NCBI GenBank assembly: GCA_017859395.1
Contig: JAFMNE010000008.1
Coordinates: forward strand, 1-54,840
Length of the DNA: 54,840 bases
From: Ilumatobacteraceae bacterium
GTDB lineage: Bacteria > Actinomycetota > Acidimicrobiia > Acidimicrobiales > Ilumatobacteraceae
Direction of reading: 5' to 3'
The position numbers and the translations under genes were made by a program. Shown piece after piece: positions 43,619 to 53,143 of the stretch. The notes below the pieces were generated by a model. The model had not been told where the DNA came from, ran no database searches, and saw only the letters and a program-made list of their open reading frames with translations. Within the stretch, counting starts at the first letter, position 1, and every line of letters starts with the position of its first letter.

Positions 43619-45035
43619 GGCGGGCCAACTGGCGAAGACGCCGAACACGTGCGAATTCGTTCTCGGCCGAGATTCTTGATATCGCGGTGGACAGGGTTGG
43701 GTAGACCATTGGCACCAAACCGAGTTCTCGGAGTGACATCGAGAACCGAACCGCGATGGCGAGAGCAGAGATAATGTCGCCGGCGTCGGGTGCGAGCACA
43801 TGGGCTCCCACAATTTTGGATCGAGCGGTGATGATGCGAACCACTCCAGAGGTCGATCGGTCGATCCGCGCACGGTCCTCATGGGCCAGTTCATGGTCGT
43901 GCACCTTGACCACGCGTTCACCGTGACGATCGATGGCTTCGGCGGTGGTGAGCCCCACTCTGGCAAGTTCCGGATCGGTGAAGACCGTCACGGGCGCAAG
44001 GGTCACGGCATGTCCGCGCCCTGGAAGGAACATGTCGCGCACCGCTATAGCTGCATCGTGTGCGGCCACATTCGTGTGGCGAGGTCGGCCCGCAACAGCA
44101 TCGCCGACGGCGTAGATCGTGGGAACTGTCGTTCGTGATCGAGCGTCGACGTTGATGCCCGATGCGGTGGCGATCACTCCGAGGCGGTCGAGACCTAGGC
44201 CGGTCACATCTGCTGTCCGACCGGTCGCACTGATCAGCGCCTCCGCACCGATTGTCCGTTCGCCGATATCGATCGATACGGCGTAATCACCCTCGGCGGA
44301 GCGCCCGTTGATGGCGTCGATGGTGGTTCCCGTGATGACGTCGACGCCTTCAGCACGCAGAGTCTGCGCGACACGGTCGGCCAGGTCCGGTTCTTCGCGA
44401 CGCAGGATGCGATCGGCGGATTCCACGAGGGTGACGGCGACGCCAAGTCGTCGCAGCGCCTGCGAGGTCTCCACGCCCATCGGGCCGGCGCCGATGATGA
44501 TGGCTGACTGCGGTGCGCGGTCGAGATCGAACAGGGTGTCGTTGGTGAGCGCGGTGACGTCGGAGATGCCGCTGATGTTGGGAACCGACGGCCGTGAACC
44601 GGTGCACACGAGAATGAACCGCGTCGTGAGTACCGTGGTGCCGTCGTCGTCGCTGACGGTGACCTCCCGAGGGCCGGTGATCGTTGCCTGGCCGACAAGG
44701 TGTTCGGCACCCCATCCGGTGACGGTGTCGGCATTGTCGTCGGCGGCAGCGATGTCGTTGCGAACATCGCGAAGGCGACTCCATACCGCAGCATTGTCGA
44801 CGGTGACTTGCGCGGGAAAGACCCCGAATTGGTGTGCGCGTCCCACAAGGTGAGCCGCGCGCGCCGATGCGGTGAGCGTCTTTGAGGGCACACACCCTGT
44901 CCATAGGCAGTCGCCGCCAATACGGGCGCGCTCCACCGCTGCGACGCGCAGTCCCAGCTCGGCTGCAGCCACCCGCGTGGCGGTGAGGCCGGCAGTTCCC
45001 AGTCCGATCACGACGAGATCGAAGGGTCGGGCCAC
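43599..45035 (-). CDS. pyridine nucleotide-disulfide oxidoreductase, class I, MerA-like branch
   Basis: FAD flavoprotein of 478 residues. FAD-binding VIGLGTAGLTATRVAA, redox disulfide CLWTGCVPSK, NAD(P)-binding IIIGAGPMGVETSQAL and second FAD motif TIYAVGDAVAG are all intact. The dimerisation domain ends YPTLSTAI where lipoamide dehydrogenase and glutathione reductase have HPTxxE; both His and Glu of the catalytic dyad are replaced. Tyr at the His position occurs in mercuric-reductase relatives, but no heavy-metal domain, terminal Cys pair or mer gene is present. Not lipoamide dehydrogenase; substrate unknown. GTG 45035 follows TACGGT at 6 bases. Confidence 0.85.
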   Translation of the reverse strand: MARPFDLVVIGLGTAGLTATRVAAAELGLRVAAVERARIGGDCLWTGCVPSKTLTASARAAHLVGRAHQFGVFPAQVTVDNAAVWSRLRDVRNDIAAADDNADTVTGWGAEHLVGQATITGPREVTVSDDDGTTVLTTRFILVCTGSRPSVPNISGISDVTALTNDTLFDLDRAPQSAIIIGAGPMGVETSQALRRLGVAVTLVESADRILRREEPDLADRVAQTLRAEGVDVITGTTIDAINGRSAEGDYAVSIDIGERTIGAEALISATGRTADVTGLGLDRLGVIATASGINVDARSRTTVPTIYAVGDAVAGRPRHTNVAAHDAAIAVRDMFLPGRGHAVTLAPVTVFTDPELARVGLTTAEAIDRHGERVVKVHDHELAHEDRARIDRSTSGVVRIITARSKIVGAHVLAPDAGDIISALAIAVRFSMSLRELGLVPMVYPTLSTAISRISAENEFARVRRLRQLARLSRWSG

Positions 45036-45041
45036 GGCCAC

Positions 45042-45047
45042 ACCGTA
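45042..45047 (-). promoter_or_regulatory. -10 box TACGGT of flavoprotein gene
   Basis: On the minus strand TACGGT ends 6 bases before GTG 45035; an in-frame GTG at 45041 would abut the box and is less likely. Confidence 0.5.
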
Positions 45048-45134
45048 GTTCTCCGCAACCGCGCCGACGTCGTCGGCGAGACGTGTCGACTCGGTGGAGC
45101 ACCGTGGTGCCTGCCCGATTGACCGGCGATCGGC

Positions 45135-45140
45135 GATGAT
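45135..45140 (+). promoter_or_regulatory. possible -10 box GATGAT of SGNH gene
   Basis: GATGAT ends 6 bases before GTG 45147. Confidence 0.35.
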
Positions 45141-45146
45141 GGTGGA

Positions 45147-45962
45147 GTGAAGTCGCTCCGAAACGCGGTCCTGGCGTTGGTGACGTTGTCGGCGTGCGCG
45201 TCGAATGTCGATGCGGTGCCGGCAACCGTGGCCGGTGTCGGTGAGATTCCCGGCGTGATCGGCACCGTCGTGGTGCCGGTTGAGGCGACAGCATCAACGA
45301 CCAGCCTGCCCGCCGGTCCGGTGCCGGTCCGCCCTGCGGACCTTGGCGAACCGACCGTGGCTCAGGTGGCCGCGGGTAACCGGGTGATGCTCATCGGTGA
45401 TTCGATCACGGCCGCGACAGCGCCCAGGTTCGGCGGGAGCATGTGTGACCAGCTCACCGACGTCGGGTGGTACGTCGAGATCAACGCAGAACCGGGTCGT
45501 TTTGTGTCCTTCGCTGATGTCGTTCTCGATCGACGGCTCAATCCCGGAGGGGATTCAGACTGGGATGCAGCCGTGATCTTCCTGGGGTCGAATCATGACG
45601 GTGATCTTGCGAGGTTCACCAGTCGCTATGTGGATGCTCTCGACCGTTTGGCTCCGCGACCGGTCGTGGTTCTGACCGTGACCGAAATCGCCGCGAACCG
45701 GTCTGATCTCAACGATGTGATCCGAGCCGAGGTGGCGGCCCGCGACAATGTGCAACTGATCGATTGGGCCGTGATCACGGCCGCCGAATCAGGTTTGTTG
45801 GCCCGTGATGGCCTGCATCTGTCGTCCGCCGGTGGGAACCGGTTGGTCACCGAAGTTGCGCTGGCGCTCGGACCAGCGATGGTGCAGGTTGTGGATGCTG
45901 AGTGTGCCCCGACGCTGTTCACCGATGATGTGGTCGGCTCGGGCTCCGACGACGACCTCTAG
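45147..45962 (+). CDS. SGNH-hydrolase-like lipoprotein
   Basis: Exported protein of 271 residues. The first 17 residues form a lipoprotein signal ending in the lipobox LSAC, so Cys17 should be lipidated. A Pro/Val/Thr-rich linker to about residue 75 follows, then an SGNH/GDSL domain: block I MLIGDSIT with nucleophile Ser, Asn in FLGSNHDGD, and the Asp-x-x-His pair in RDGLHLSSAGG. Such domains are esterases or O-acetyl-carbohydrate deacetylases, or the acetyl-acceptor part of OafA-type acyltransferases. Substrate unknown. Its TAG stop is the start of the -10 box of the next gene. Confidence 0.8.
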   Translation: MKSLRNAVLALVTLSACASNVDAVPATVAGVGEIPGVIGTVVVPVEATASTTSLPAGPVPVRPADLGEPTVAQVAAGNRVMLIGDSITAATAPRFGGSMCDQLTDVGWYVEINAEPGRFVSFADVVLDRRLNPGGDSDWDAAVIFLGSNHDGDLARFTSRYVDALDRLAPRPVVVLTVTEIAANRSDLNDVIRAEVAARDNVQLIDWAVITAAESGLLARDGLHLSSAGGNRLVTEVALALGPAMVQVVDAECAPTLFTDDVVGSGSDDDL

Positions 45963-45965
45963 CCT
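45960..45965 (+). promoter_or_regulatory. -10 box TAGCCT made from the SGNH-gene stop codon
   Basis: TAGCCT begins at the TAG stop (45960-45962) and ends 6 bases before ATG 45972. The same arrangement occurs at folC/ndk. Confidence 0.55.
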
Positions 45966-45971
45966 GCGAGC

Positions 45972-47579
45972 ATGCTGCGCGCCCAGGGCCTGTGTGTTGA
46001 GATCGGCGGCCGCACTGTTGTGCGCGACGCCACCTTCACCGTCGCTGCGCGCGACAAGGTAGGTGTTGTCGGCCGTAACGGCGCCGGCAAGACAACCCTG
46101 ATGAAGGTGCTCGGTGGCGAGTTGGAGCCGCATGGCGGTGCCGTGCGCGCAACGGGGGCCTACGGATATCTCCCTCAAGATCCGCGCATTCCGGGCGTAT
46201 TTGATGCACGTCCTGCAATCTCACACATCCTCACGGGGCGTGGCGTCGATGCCGAGAGAGAGCGCATCGAAAAGCTCAGGGTGGCGATGGAGAGTGACCC
46301 ATCCGAACGAAATATCACGAGGTACACCCAGGCCGAGGAGTCGTTCAGAGTGTCGGGTGGCTACGCAGCGGAATCGGAGGCGCGATCAATTGCCGCCGGA
46401 CTGGGTCTTGATGACGTCAGGTTGACGCTTGCTATCGGTTCCATGTCGGGCGGTGAGCGTCGACGGGTGGAACTCGCGAGGATTCTCTTTGCCGGCAGTG
46501 ATGTGTTGTGCCTCGATGAACCAACAAACCATCTCGATGTCGACGCACGAGATTGGTTGCTGCAGTTCCTTCGGCAATACCGGGGCGCGCTCATCGTGAT
46601 CAGTCATGACCTCGAACTGCTCGATGAAGCCATTACTCGGGTTTTGCACCTCGATCGACCCGACGAGGAGGATGAGGGTTCTGTGGTGGAGTACCGCGGT
46701 TCCTACAGCCAATATCAGCGAGCGCGTGCTGCTGATGAGGAACGAGCGGCCAAGGAGGCGCGGACTCGTCAACGCGAGATCGATCGGCTGCAGCGGGTGG
46801 TCGACCGTTTCGGGGCGAAAGCGACCAAGGCGGCAATGGCTCACAACGTTGAACGTCGTATCTCGCGTCTGGAGTCGGCCCAGTCGGATCGTTCGACACG
46901 CAACGACCGGGCGTTGCAGTTACGCCTTCCCGACCCGCCACCGTCGGGTCGCACCGTGGTCGAGGTGTCGTCATTGTGCATGGCCTACGACACCCATCAC
47001 GTGTTCGACGATGTTGCGTTCAGTGTTGGCCGCAGCCAACGTCTGCTGGTGTTGGGGCTGAACGGTGCCGGCAAGACCACCCTGCTGCGGGTGTTGGCCG
47101 GTGAGTTATCGGCCGTGTTGGGTGATGTGCGTTTCGGGCATCAGGTAGAGGTCGGGTATTTCGCCCAGGAGCACGACAATCTGGTGCCCGATATGTCGGT
47201 CCTTGATAATCAGCGAAGTGCGACCGGCGCCGATGACGGCATGTGTCGGTCGGTGCTGGGAATGTTCGGATTGCGTGGCGACAAGGTGCATCAGCCGGCG
47301 GGTTCGCTCTCTGGCGGGGAACGCACCAAGTTGTCGCTGGCGATGCTGGCCGGCGGACGTCACAACCTGTTGCTGCTCGATGAGCCGACGAACAACCTCG
47401 ATCCATCATCGCGCCAGGCGGTTGCCGACGTGTTGAGGGATTGGGCGGGAACAATGATCTTGGTGAGCCACGACACCTGGTTTGTAGAACAACTCGAACC
47501 AACCCATGTGCTCGTGCTGCCTGAGGGTGATGTTGATCATTGGGGGCGTGATTGGCTGGGCGTCGTGGGGCTGTCGTAG
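45972..47579 (+). CDS. ABC-F family ATPase
   Basis: Soluble protein with two ABC domains and no membrane part, 535 residues, of the group that binds the ribosomal E site. Domain 1: Walker A GRNGAGKTT (about 35-43), signature MSGGERRRVELA, Walker B LCLDEPTNHLD. Domain 2: GLNGAGKTT, LSGGERTKLSLA, LLLDEPTNNLD. The charged linker between them (RERQREIDRLQRVVDRFG type, about 250-310) includes GAKATKAAMAHNVERR, common in Uup/YheS-like members. It could be a translation factor or an antibiotic-protection protein; the sequence does not decide. Confidence 0.92.
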   Translation: MLRAQGLCVEIGGRTVVRDATFTVAARDKVGVVGRNGAGKTTLMKVLGGELEPHGGAVRATGAYGYLPQDPRIPGVFDARPAISHILTGRGVDAERERIEKLRVAMESDPSERNITRYTQAEESFRVSGGYAAESEARSIAAGLGLDDVRLTLAIGSMSGGERRRVELARILFAGSDVLCLDEPTNHLDVDARDWLLQFLRQYRGALIVISHDLELLDEAITRVLHLDRPDEEDEGSVVEYRGSYSQYQRARAADEERAAKEARTRQREIDRLQRVVDRFGAKATKAAMAHNVERRISRLESAQSDRSTRNDRALQLRLPDPPPSGRTVVEVSSLCMAYDTHHVFDDVAFSVGRSQRLLVLGLNGAGKTTLLRVLAGELSAVLGDVRFGHQVEVGYFAQEHDNLVPDMSVLDNQRSATGADDGMCRSVLGMFGLRGDKVHQPAGSLSGGERTKLSLAMLAGGRHNLLLLDEPTNNLDPSSRQAVADVLRDWAGTMILVSHDTWFVEQLEPTHVLVLPEGDVDHWGRDWLGVVGLS

Positions 47580-47619
47580 TCCCCATCACCAGCGCTACGC
47601 GCCGTATACCGATGCGTTA

Positions 47620-49275
47620 TCAGCTCAGGCGTACCTGGGTCGGGCGGGCAGCTGCGTCGGCGCGTACCTGCTGGAAGAAGTCATTGCCCTTGTCGTCGAC
47701 GACGATGAATGCAGGGAAGTCCTTCACCTCGATGCACCAGACGGCTTCCATCCCGAGTTCGGGATACTCGAGCACCTCGACCGAGGTGATGTTGTCCTGA
47801 GCGAGTCGTGCGGCGGGGCCTCCGATCGAGCCAAGATAGAAACCTCCGTGGTCGCGGCACGAGTCGGTGACCTGCTGCGAACGGTTTCCCTTGGCGAGCA
47901 TGATCATCGAGCCGCCTGCAGCCTGGAAGCGTTCGACATAGGAATCCATACGACCCGCAGTTGTCGGGCCGAACGATCCTGACGCCATGCCCTCGGGTGT
48001 CTTGGCCGGACCGGCGTAGTACACGCAGTGATCTTTCATGTACTGCGGCATCTCTTCGCCGGCATCGAGTCGTTCGGCGATTTTGGCGTGGGCAATATCG
48101 CGAGCGACCACCATTGGTCCGCTCAGCATCACCCGAGTGCGCACCGGATGTTGTGACAGTTCGGCTCGGATCTCGTCCATTGGACGGGCGAGGTCGATGC
48201 GGACCACGGGGGTATCCGGGAGGTCGTTATCAGACGTGTCAGGCAGGAAACGTGCCGGATCGTGTTCGAGTTGTTCCAAGAAGATGCCGTCAGCGGTGAT
48301 CTTGCCCAGAGCCTGGCGATCTGCCGAGCATGACACCGCGATCGCGACTGGGCATGACGCACCGTGGCGGGGAAGTCGGATGACGCGAACGTCGTGACAG
48401 AAGTACTTGCCACCGAACTGGGCGCCGATACCGGTGGCTTGGCTCAATTCGAGCAGTCGGTCCTCCAGATCGAGGTCACGGAATCCGTGACCGGCTTCAC
48501 TGCCTGCGGTGGGAAGCGCATCGAGGTACCGGGCCGATGCCAATTTTGCGGTCTCCACCGCGAACTCTGCCGATGTGCCACCGATGACTATGGCAAGGTG
48601 ATACGGCGGGCAGGCTGCGGTGCCGAGGGACTGCATCTTGTCGAAGACCCACGGCAACAGCGTGGCTTCATTGAGTAGGGCCTTGGTCTCTTGGAAGAGG
48701 TAGCTCTTGTTCGCGGAACCACCGCCTTTGGCCATGAACAAGAACTTGTACTCAGAGCCGTCGGTGGCCGCGATCTTGATTTCAGCAGGAAGGTTCGTGC
48801 CGGTGTTGCGCTCGGTGTACATGTCGATGGGTGCCATCTGTGAGTACCGAAGATTTGAGGTGGCATAGGTGTCCTGGACACCCGCAGCGATGGCCGCTTC
48901 GTCGCCACCCCCGGTCATCACGAGCTGCCCCTTCTTGCCCTTGACGATCGCGGTACCGGTGTCTTGACACATCGGAAGGACCCCTCCGGCTGCAACGGCC
49001 GCGTTCTTCAAGAGGTCGAGTGCAACGAAACGATCGTTCTCACTCGCTTCTGGGTCGTCGAGGATGTCGCGCAGTTGCTGCAGGTGACCGGGTCGGAGAA
49101 AGTGCGCAATCTCCCGCATGGCTTCCGCGGTGAGCAACCGGATTGCCGCCGGATCAACCTCGAGCATCGTGCCAAAAGGGGTGTCGACGGTGCGCACCCC
49201 TTCGGTCGAGATGCAGCGGTACTCGGTGGTGTCGGGCCCGAGGGGAAGGAGTTCGGTGAATGTGGGGTCACTCAT
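47620..49275 (-). CDS. fumA: class I fumarate hydratase (iron-sulfur)
   Basis: Interconverts fumarate and malate in the TCA cycle with an oxygen-sensitive 4Fe-4S cluster. Single chain of 551 residues with the N-terminal alpha part ([16 protein letters not shown] holds one cluster Cys; others lie in [19 protein letters not shown]) and the C-terminal beta part ([31 protein letters not shown]). The start at 49275 follows TATCGT at 7 bases; the in-frame GTG at 49284 is less likely. Actinobacteria often use the class II enzyme instead; whether one exists elsewhere in the genome cannot be seen. Confidence 0.93.
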   Translation of the reverse strand: MSDPTFTELLPLGPDTTEYRCISTEGVRTVDTPFGTMLEVDPAAIRLLTAEAMREIAHFLRPGHLQQLRDILDDPEASENDRFVALDLLKNAAVAAGGVLPMCQDTGTAIVKGKKGQLVMTGGGDEAAIAAGVQDTYATSNLRYSQMAPIDMYTERNTGTNLPAEIKIAATDGSEYKFLFMAKGGGSANKSYLFQETKALLNEATLLPWVFDKMQSLGTAACPPYHLAIVIGGTSAEFAVETAKLASARYLDALPTAGSEAGHGFRDLDLEDRLLELSQATGIGAQFGGKYFCHDVRVIRLPRHGASCPVAIAVSCSADRQALGKITADGIFLEQLEHDPARFLPDTSDNDLPDTPVVRIDLARPMDEIRAELSQHPVRTRVMLSGPMVVARDIAHAKIAERLDAGEEMPQYMKDHCVYYAGPAKTPEGMASGSFGPTTAGRMDSYVERFQAAGGSMIMLAKGNRSQQVTDSCRDHGGFYLGSIGGPAARLAQDNITSVEVLEYPELGMEAVWCIEVKDFPAFIVVDDKGNDFFQQVRADAAARPTQVRLS

Positions 49276-49282
49276 GTCGGCC

Positions 49283-49288
49283 ACGATA
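49283..49288 (-). promoter_or_regulatory. -10 box TATCGT of fumarase gene
   Basis: On the minus strand TATCGT ends 7 bases before ATG 49275. Confidence 0.5.
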
Positions 49289-49319
49289 CGCCCGGGTGTC
49301 CGCAGCGGCCCACATGGCC

Positions 49320-50063
49320 TCAGCCGATGATGCCCCGAATTCCGAGGGCAAGCGCCGACACGGTGCAGAGCACCAGGATGCCGGTTCTCACGGCGCGTTG
49401 AGGAAGGCGAGCAATGACAGGGCCAGACAGTACGAGGCCGGCGATGACCGCCGGAAGCATGAGTGCTCCGAGGGCCATGCGGTGGCGGTCGATCTCTCCG
49501 GCGACCCCCAGCGCGGTGAGCGACATGACCGATCCAATTGTGAAGAAGGCGGCCAAGGTGGGTCGCAACACCGCGGGGTCGGAGCGCTGGTACGTCAGTG
49601 CAATCGGTGGGCCACCCACACCCGCCGCGGTGCCGAAGAGCCCGGATGCAGTACCGGCGATCAGGAGGTTGCGGCGCGTGGTGCGAAAGCGCAGGCGGCC
49701 GCTGGTGGCGTAGACCGCAGCGAGCACCAGGACTGCAACGATGAGTTGCAGCGCCCTGGTACTGATCACGCTCAGCACGAGTGCGCCCAACGTGACGCCG
49801 GGGATGCGGCCGATGAATGCCACCCCGACGTCATCCCACGCGATCCCGTGTCGTTCACGCCACGCAACCGCGGCGCTCAAGGGAATCACCACGATGATGA
49901 TCACCGTTGGCAAGAAAGCCTCGTCGATCAAGCCGAGCACCGGCGCTGCGAGCATGCCCAGGCCGATCCCCACGGTTGCTTGGACGGCGGCACCGATCAT
50001 CACCACCAACGCGGCGACCACGAGTAGGCGCCAGTCGATGCCAGCCACGGCCCAGGCGATCAT
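49320..50063 (-). CDS. TauE/SafE family permease (TSUP)
   Basis: Membrane protein of 247 residues with about eight helices in two repeats. Repeat 1 has [17 protein letters not shown] and repeat 2 [20 protein letters not shown], the paired family signatures. Members export sulfite or sulfonates or carry other small anions; the substrate is not deducible. The ATG at 50063 overlaps the hrpB stop (ATGA); the frame continues upstream only over hrpB. Last gene of the operon. Confidence 0.85.
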   Translation of the reverse strand: MIAWAVAGIDWRLLVVAALVVMIGAAVQATVGIGLGMLAAPVLGLIDEAFLPTVIIIVVIPLSAAVAWRERHGIAWDDVGVAFIGRIPGVTLGALVLSVISTRALQLIVAVLVLAAVYATSGRLRFRTTRRNLLIAGTASGLFGTAAGVGGPPIALTYQRSDPAVLRPTLAAFFTIGSVMSLTALGVAGEIDRHRMALGALMLPAVIAGLVLSGPVIARLPQRAVRTGILVLCTVSALALGIRGIIG

Positions 50064-52540
50064 GAGTCGTCGCGGCCCAGGCGACCGGGGGAGGCGGCAG
50101 CCGGGTCGGCAGGCCACCGATGTTTGGGGTAGCGGCCGCGCATCTCGCGCCGCACCGCTTCCCACGACCCGCTCCAGAAGCCAGGCAGATCAGATGTCAC
50201 TTGGATGGGTCGGTCGGCAGGGCTCAAGAGATGCAGCACGACTGGCGCTCTGGCAACAATCGGGTGCGCAGCCGTGCCGAATAGGTCCTGAACGCGAACC
50301 CGTGCGGTGACCTCTGGCGGATCATCGTGGTAGTCCAGATGGAGAGTCGTGCCGTTCGACAGCGTCAACAGTGCGGGTGCGATCGTGTCGAGGTCTGCTC
50401 CTTCGGGCCATGGCAGCAGGGCACGCAGCAAAAGTCCGGGATCGATCGATTCGAGATCATGACGTGATGTGGCGGTGATGAGGTAGGGGGCCAGCCAGTC
50501 GTCGAGATTCGCGACGAGCGAACTGATGTCGGCCGATGGCCACGGTGATCCCATTGCGGCGTGGCAGAACGACATGCGGCGGCGAAGGTTGACACTCGCC
50601 GAGGTCCAGCCCAACACAGCAAGGCCGGTATCGCGGACGCGTGCGAGCAGAGCGTCGGCGGTCGCGGGGCCCGGCTCGGCGCGTTCATCCCTGCTGCCCA
50701 GTCGCAATGCGCCAAGTCGGCGCTCGACAGTCCGCACAAGGTCGTCGCGGTCATCGTCCCACGACAAGCGTTCGGTCACCGAGAACACCTCGGGACGTGT
50801 GGCGAAATGCTCGATGACGTCATCGCTGCTTACGTCAGCAGCGAGGCGAATTCTGGCGCGGTCACGGCGACCATCGAGGTCGATGGCCACGAGGAACTCC
50901 ACATCGGCGAGGTCGTCGTCGGCGGGCATCCAGCATCCCGTTCCCGTGGTGGCCTGGAAACGTCCCCGGTTACGACGCATGGCGATCCGATCGGCGAATG
51001 CGCTGAGCAGCAGGGCGCCGGCACGCTGTGGGGCGACGGGACCTGACGTGGCGATGCCGAGTCGACGACCGAGGGTGACGATGCGGTCCTGCGCGCGACG
51101 CATCGCGCGCCGGTCAAATCGTGGGTCGTCGCTGTTGAGTGCGGCCAGGCGTTCGGCGATATCTGCCGGTCGTTGCTCCACCGGGCCGCGATATGGGTCA
51201 CGGTCGTCGATGAGGACGGCAAGGGCCACGCTGGTGTGCTCGGGGTGATCCACAATCATTCGAGCAAGGCGAGGGTGCAAAGGAATATCCGCCATCGCAC
51301 GACCTACATCGGTGACGCTGCCGGTGTCGTCGATGGCCCCGAGCGAGCGAAGAAGCTCGCCTGCCGCGCGAACTGACGATGGCGGCGGTGCTGTGGGCAG
51401 GCGAAGCTCGTCCAGCGGCGTTCCCCAGCGATGGACATCGAGCATGAACCCGGCGAGATCGACGTCGGTGATCTCTGGGTCGGTGTGGGCCGGTCGGGCG
51501 CCGTGGTCGACCTGCGACCAGAGGCGGTACGCGGTTCCCGGTCGCGTGCGGCCGGCCCGGCCGGCGCGTTGGTCGGCGCTTGCTCGACTGATCGCCACCG
51601 TCACCAGTCGGGTCATGCCGGTACGAGTGTCGAGTCGCGGGCGTCGGCACAGGCCCGAATCGACGACGGCGGTCACATTGGGCACGGTGAGTGAACTCTC
51701 GGCGATGTCGGTGGCGAGAACAATGCGCCGCTGCCCGTCATCGGCGAGGGCAGCATCGTTGCTCTCACTGCCGAATGCCCCGGCAAGTTTCACCACCGTG
51801 ACGCCTGCGGGGAGCCGGTCCGGGGTCAGGCGATCGGCGACACGATGAATCTCGCCAACACCGGGGAGGAACACGAGAAGAGAGCCATCGGTGTTGTGCA
51901 CCGCTTCAATCGTGACGTCAGCTGTTGCCGCAGCGATGTCAGCGCGTGCTGGGGCAGGGCGCCACTGGGTCTCAACGGTGTGGAGGCGGCCATCGCTGAA
52001 CAGCACGGGGGCATCGTCGAGAAGGCGCTTCAAACGGTCGGTGTCGGGTGTGGCGCTCATGGCAACGATCGCCAGATCTGTGCGCAACACGGCGGCGGTC
52101 TCGAGCGTGAGTGCGAGGCCGAGGTCCGTGCTGAGATGGCGTTCGTGCACTTCGTCGAAGATGACAACGGCCACGCCATCCAAACCGGGATCGTTGTGGA
52201 GCCGGCGAGTGAGAATGCCTTCGGTGATGACCTCGATACGCGTCGCGTTGCTCACCACTGCCTCGTCGCGGGTGCGGTAACCGACGATGCCGCCGACTTG
52301 CTGACCGATGAGATCGGACATGCGTCGGGCAGCGGCACGTGCGGCAAGGCGCCGGGGCTCAAGCACCAAGATCGTGTCGTCGTTGATGGCATCGGCGAGG
52401 GCGAGGGGAACCACCGTGGTCTTGCCAGCTCCTGGTGGGGCCACCACCACACATCGGCGCTCGCGCAGAGTCGCACCGACAACGTCGTCGATGATCTCAG
52501 AGATCGGGAGGTGTCCCGCGGAATCGGGGGTGAGGGTCAA
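50060..52540 (-). CDS. hrpB: ATP-dependent helicase HrpB, TTG start
   Basis: DExH-box helicase of 826 residues, the usual HrpB size. Motif I APPGAGKTT near residue 34, motif II DEVHERH, motif III SATPD, motif Ia EPRRLAAR and motif VI QRAGRAGR, followed by the HrpB-specific C-terminal domain (DLPGFWSGSWEAVRREMRGRYPKHRWP is its hallmark, here near the end). TTG 52540 is chosen because it overlaps the preceding stop as TTGA and gives the family length; the frame is open to 52660 without homology. Cellular role of HrpB is poorly known. Confidence 0.93.
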   Translation of the reverse strand: MTLTPDSAGHLPISEIIDDVVGATLRERRCVVVAPPGAGKTTVVPLALADAINDDTILVLEPRRLAARAAARRMSDLIGQQVGGIVGYRTRDEAVVSNATRIEVITEGILTRRLHNDPGLDGVAVVIFDEVHERHLSTDLGLALTLETAAVLRTDLAIVAMSATPDTDRLKRLLDDAPVLFSDGRLHTVETQWRPAPARADIAAATADVTIEAVHNTDGSLLVFLPGVGEIHRVADRLTPDRLPAGVTVVKLAGAFGSESNDAALADDGQRRIVLATDIAESSLTVPNVTAVVDSGLCRRPRLDTRTGMTRLVTVAISRASADQRAGRAGRTRPGTAYRLWSQVDHGARPAHTDPEITDVDLAGFMLDVHRWGTPLDELRLPTAPPPSSVRAAGELLRSLGAIDDTGSVTDVGRAMADIPLHPRLARMIVDHPEHTSVALAVLIDDRDPYRGPVEQRPADIAERLAALNSDDPRFDRRAMRRAQDRIVTLGRRLGIATSGPVAPQRAGALLLSAFADRIAMRRNRGRFQATTGTGCWMPADDDLADVEFLVAIDLDGRRDRARIRLAADVSSDDVIEHFATRPEVFSVTERLSWDDDRDDLVRTVERRLGALRLGSRDERAEPGPATADALLARVRDTGLAVLGWTSASVNLRRRMSFCHAAMGSPWPSADISSLVANLDDWLAPYLITATSRHDLESIDPGLLLRALLPWPEGADLDTIAPALLTLSNGTTLHLDYHDDPPEVTARVRVQDLFGTAAHPIVARAPVVLHLLSPADRPIQVTSDLPGFWSGSWEAVRREMRGRYPKHRWPADPAAASPGRLGRDDS

Positions 52541-53025
52541 CCCTGTGCCGGGGTTCCCGCGAAGGCGACCGGATCGCCCGCGACAGGGATCGTGGGCGCC
52601 AACCATGACGTCGCCTTCACGATCTCGTCCGCAACGGCCCGCCATTCGGCAGGGCTCCATCCCTGCGCGCTCGCGGCGACGGCGCCATCCACCCTGACGA
52701 ACGCAAAAGCGGGCACAGATGTCAGACCGAGTGCCGACACCATTGTTCGATCTGGATCGCAGAACACCAAGAAGTCATCAGCGATCGGACCAAGGAAGCG
52801 GCGAGTATCGTCAGCATCTGCGGTCACGATGAAGTTCACGCGCGCATGGCAACCTCGAAGAGCTTCAAGGATGCGAACGGCGGTCTTCAGAACCCAGGAA
52901 CTCTCGTTGGTGTACGGGTCGAGAACCACGGATGCCATATGGAACGTCGTGAGCCACTCCGGTAGTGGGCGCGGTTGAGCGCCCAACGGTGTGAGCACGA
53001 GATCATCGGGGAGCTGGGTGGTCAC
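52537..53025 (-). CDS. thioredoxin-fold protein without CxxC
   Basis: Protein of 162 residues with a probable thioredoxin-like fold: a beta strand MASVVLDPYTNESS where CxxC would follow, a helix with LEALRG, strand VNFIVTADADD, and the cis-Pro loop SVPAFAFVRVDG. The active-site Cys pair is absent (PYTNES stands in place), so it is not a classical disulfide reductase. GTG 53025 follows TACCAT at 7 bases; an ATG upstream at 53043 is less likely. It is coupled to hrpB by the TTGA overlap and so probably shares a function with the helicase, an association I cannot explain. Confidence 0.65.
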   Translation of the reverse strand: MTTQLPDDLVLTPLGAQPRPLPEWLTTFHMASVVLDPYTNESSWVLKTAVRILEALRGCHARVNFIVTADADDTRRFLGPIADDFLVFCDPDRTMVSALGLTSVPAFAFVRVDGAVAASAQGWSPAEWRAVADEIVKATSWLAPTIPVAGDPVAFAGTPAQG

Positions 53026-53032
53026 AGCCCAG

Positions 53033-53038
53033 ATGGTA
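53033..53038 (-). promoter_or_regulatory. -10 box TACCAT of the thioredoxin-fold/hrpB/tauE operon
   Basis: On the minus strand TACCAT ends 7 bases before GTG 53025. Confidence 0.5.
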
Positions 53039-53131
53039 GCCATCGACATGCAAGGTCACCCCATATCGCCAACAAGTCCCATCGCGTCCAGGTGAGTTGT
53101 GAACGACAGGACACGACGCCGGCTGCACCGG

Positions 53132-53137
53132 TACCGT
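53132..53137 (+). promoter_or_regulatory. -10 box TACCGT of hypothetical gene
   Basis: TACCGT ends 6 bases before GTG 53144. Confidence 0.5.
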
Positions 53138-53143
53138 GACGGT

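Noticed and set aside
43599-45035. Mercuric reductase
   Set aside because: No heavy-metal domain, no C-terminal Cys pair and no mer genes nearby; only the general fold and the Tyr substitution are shared.
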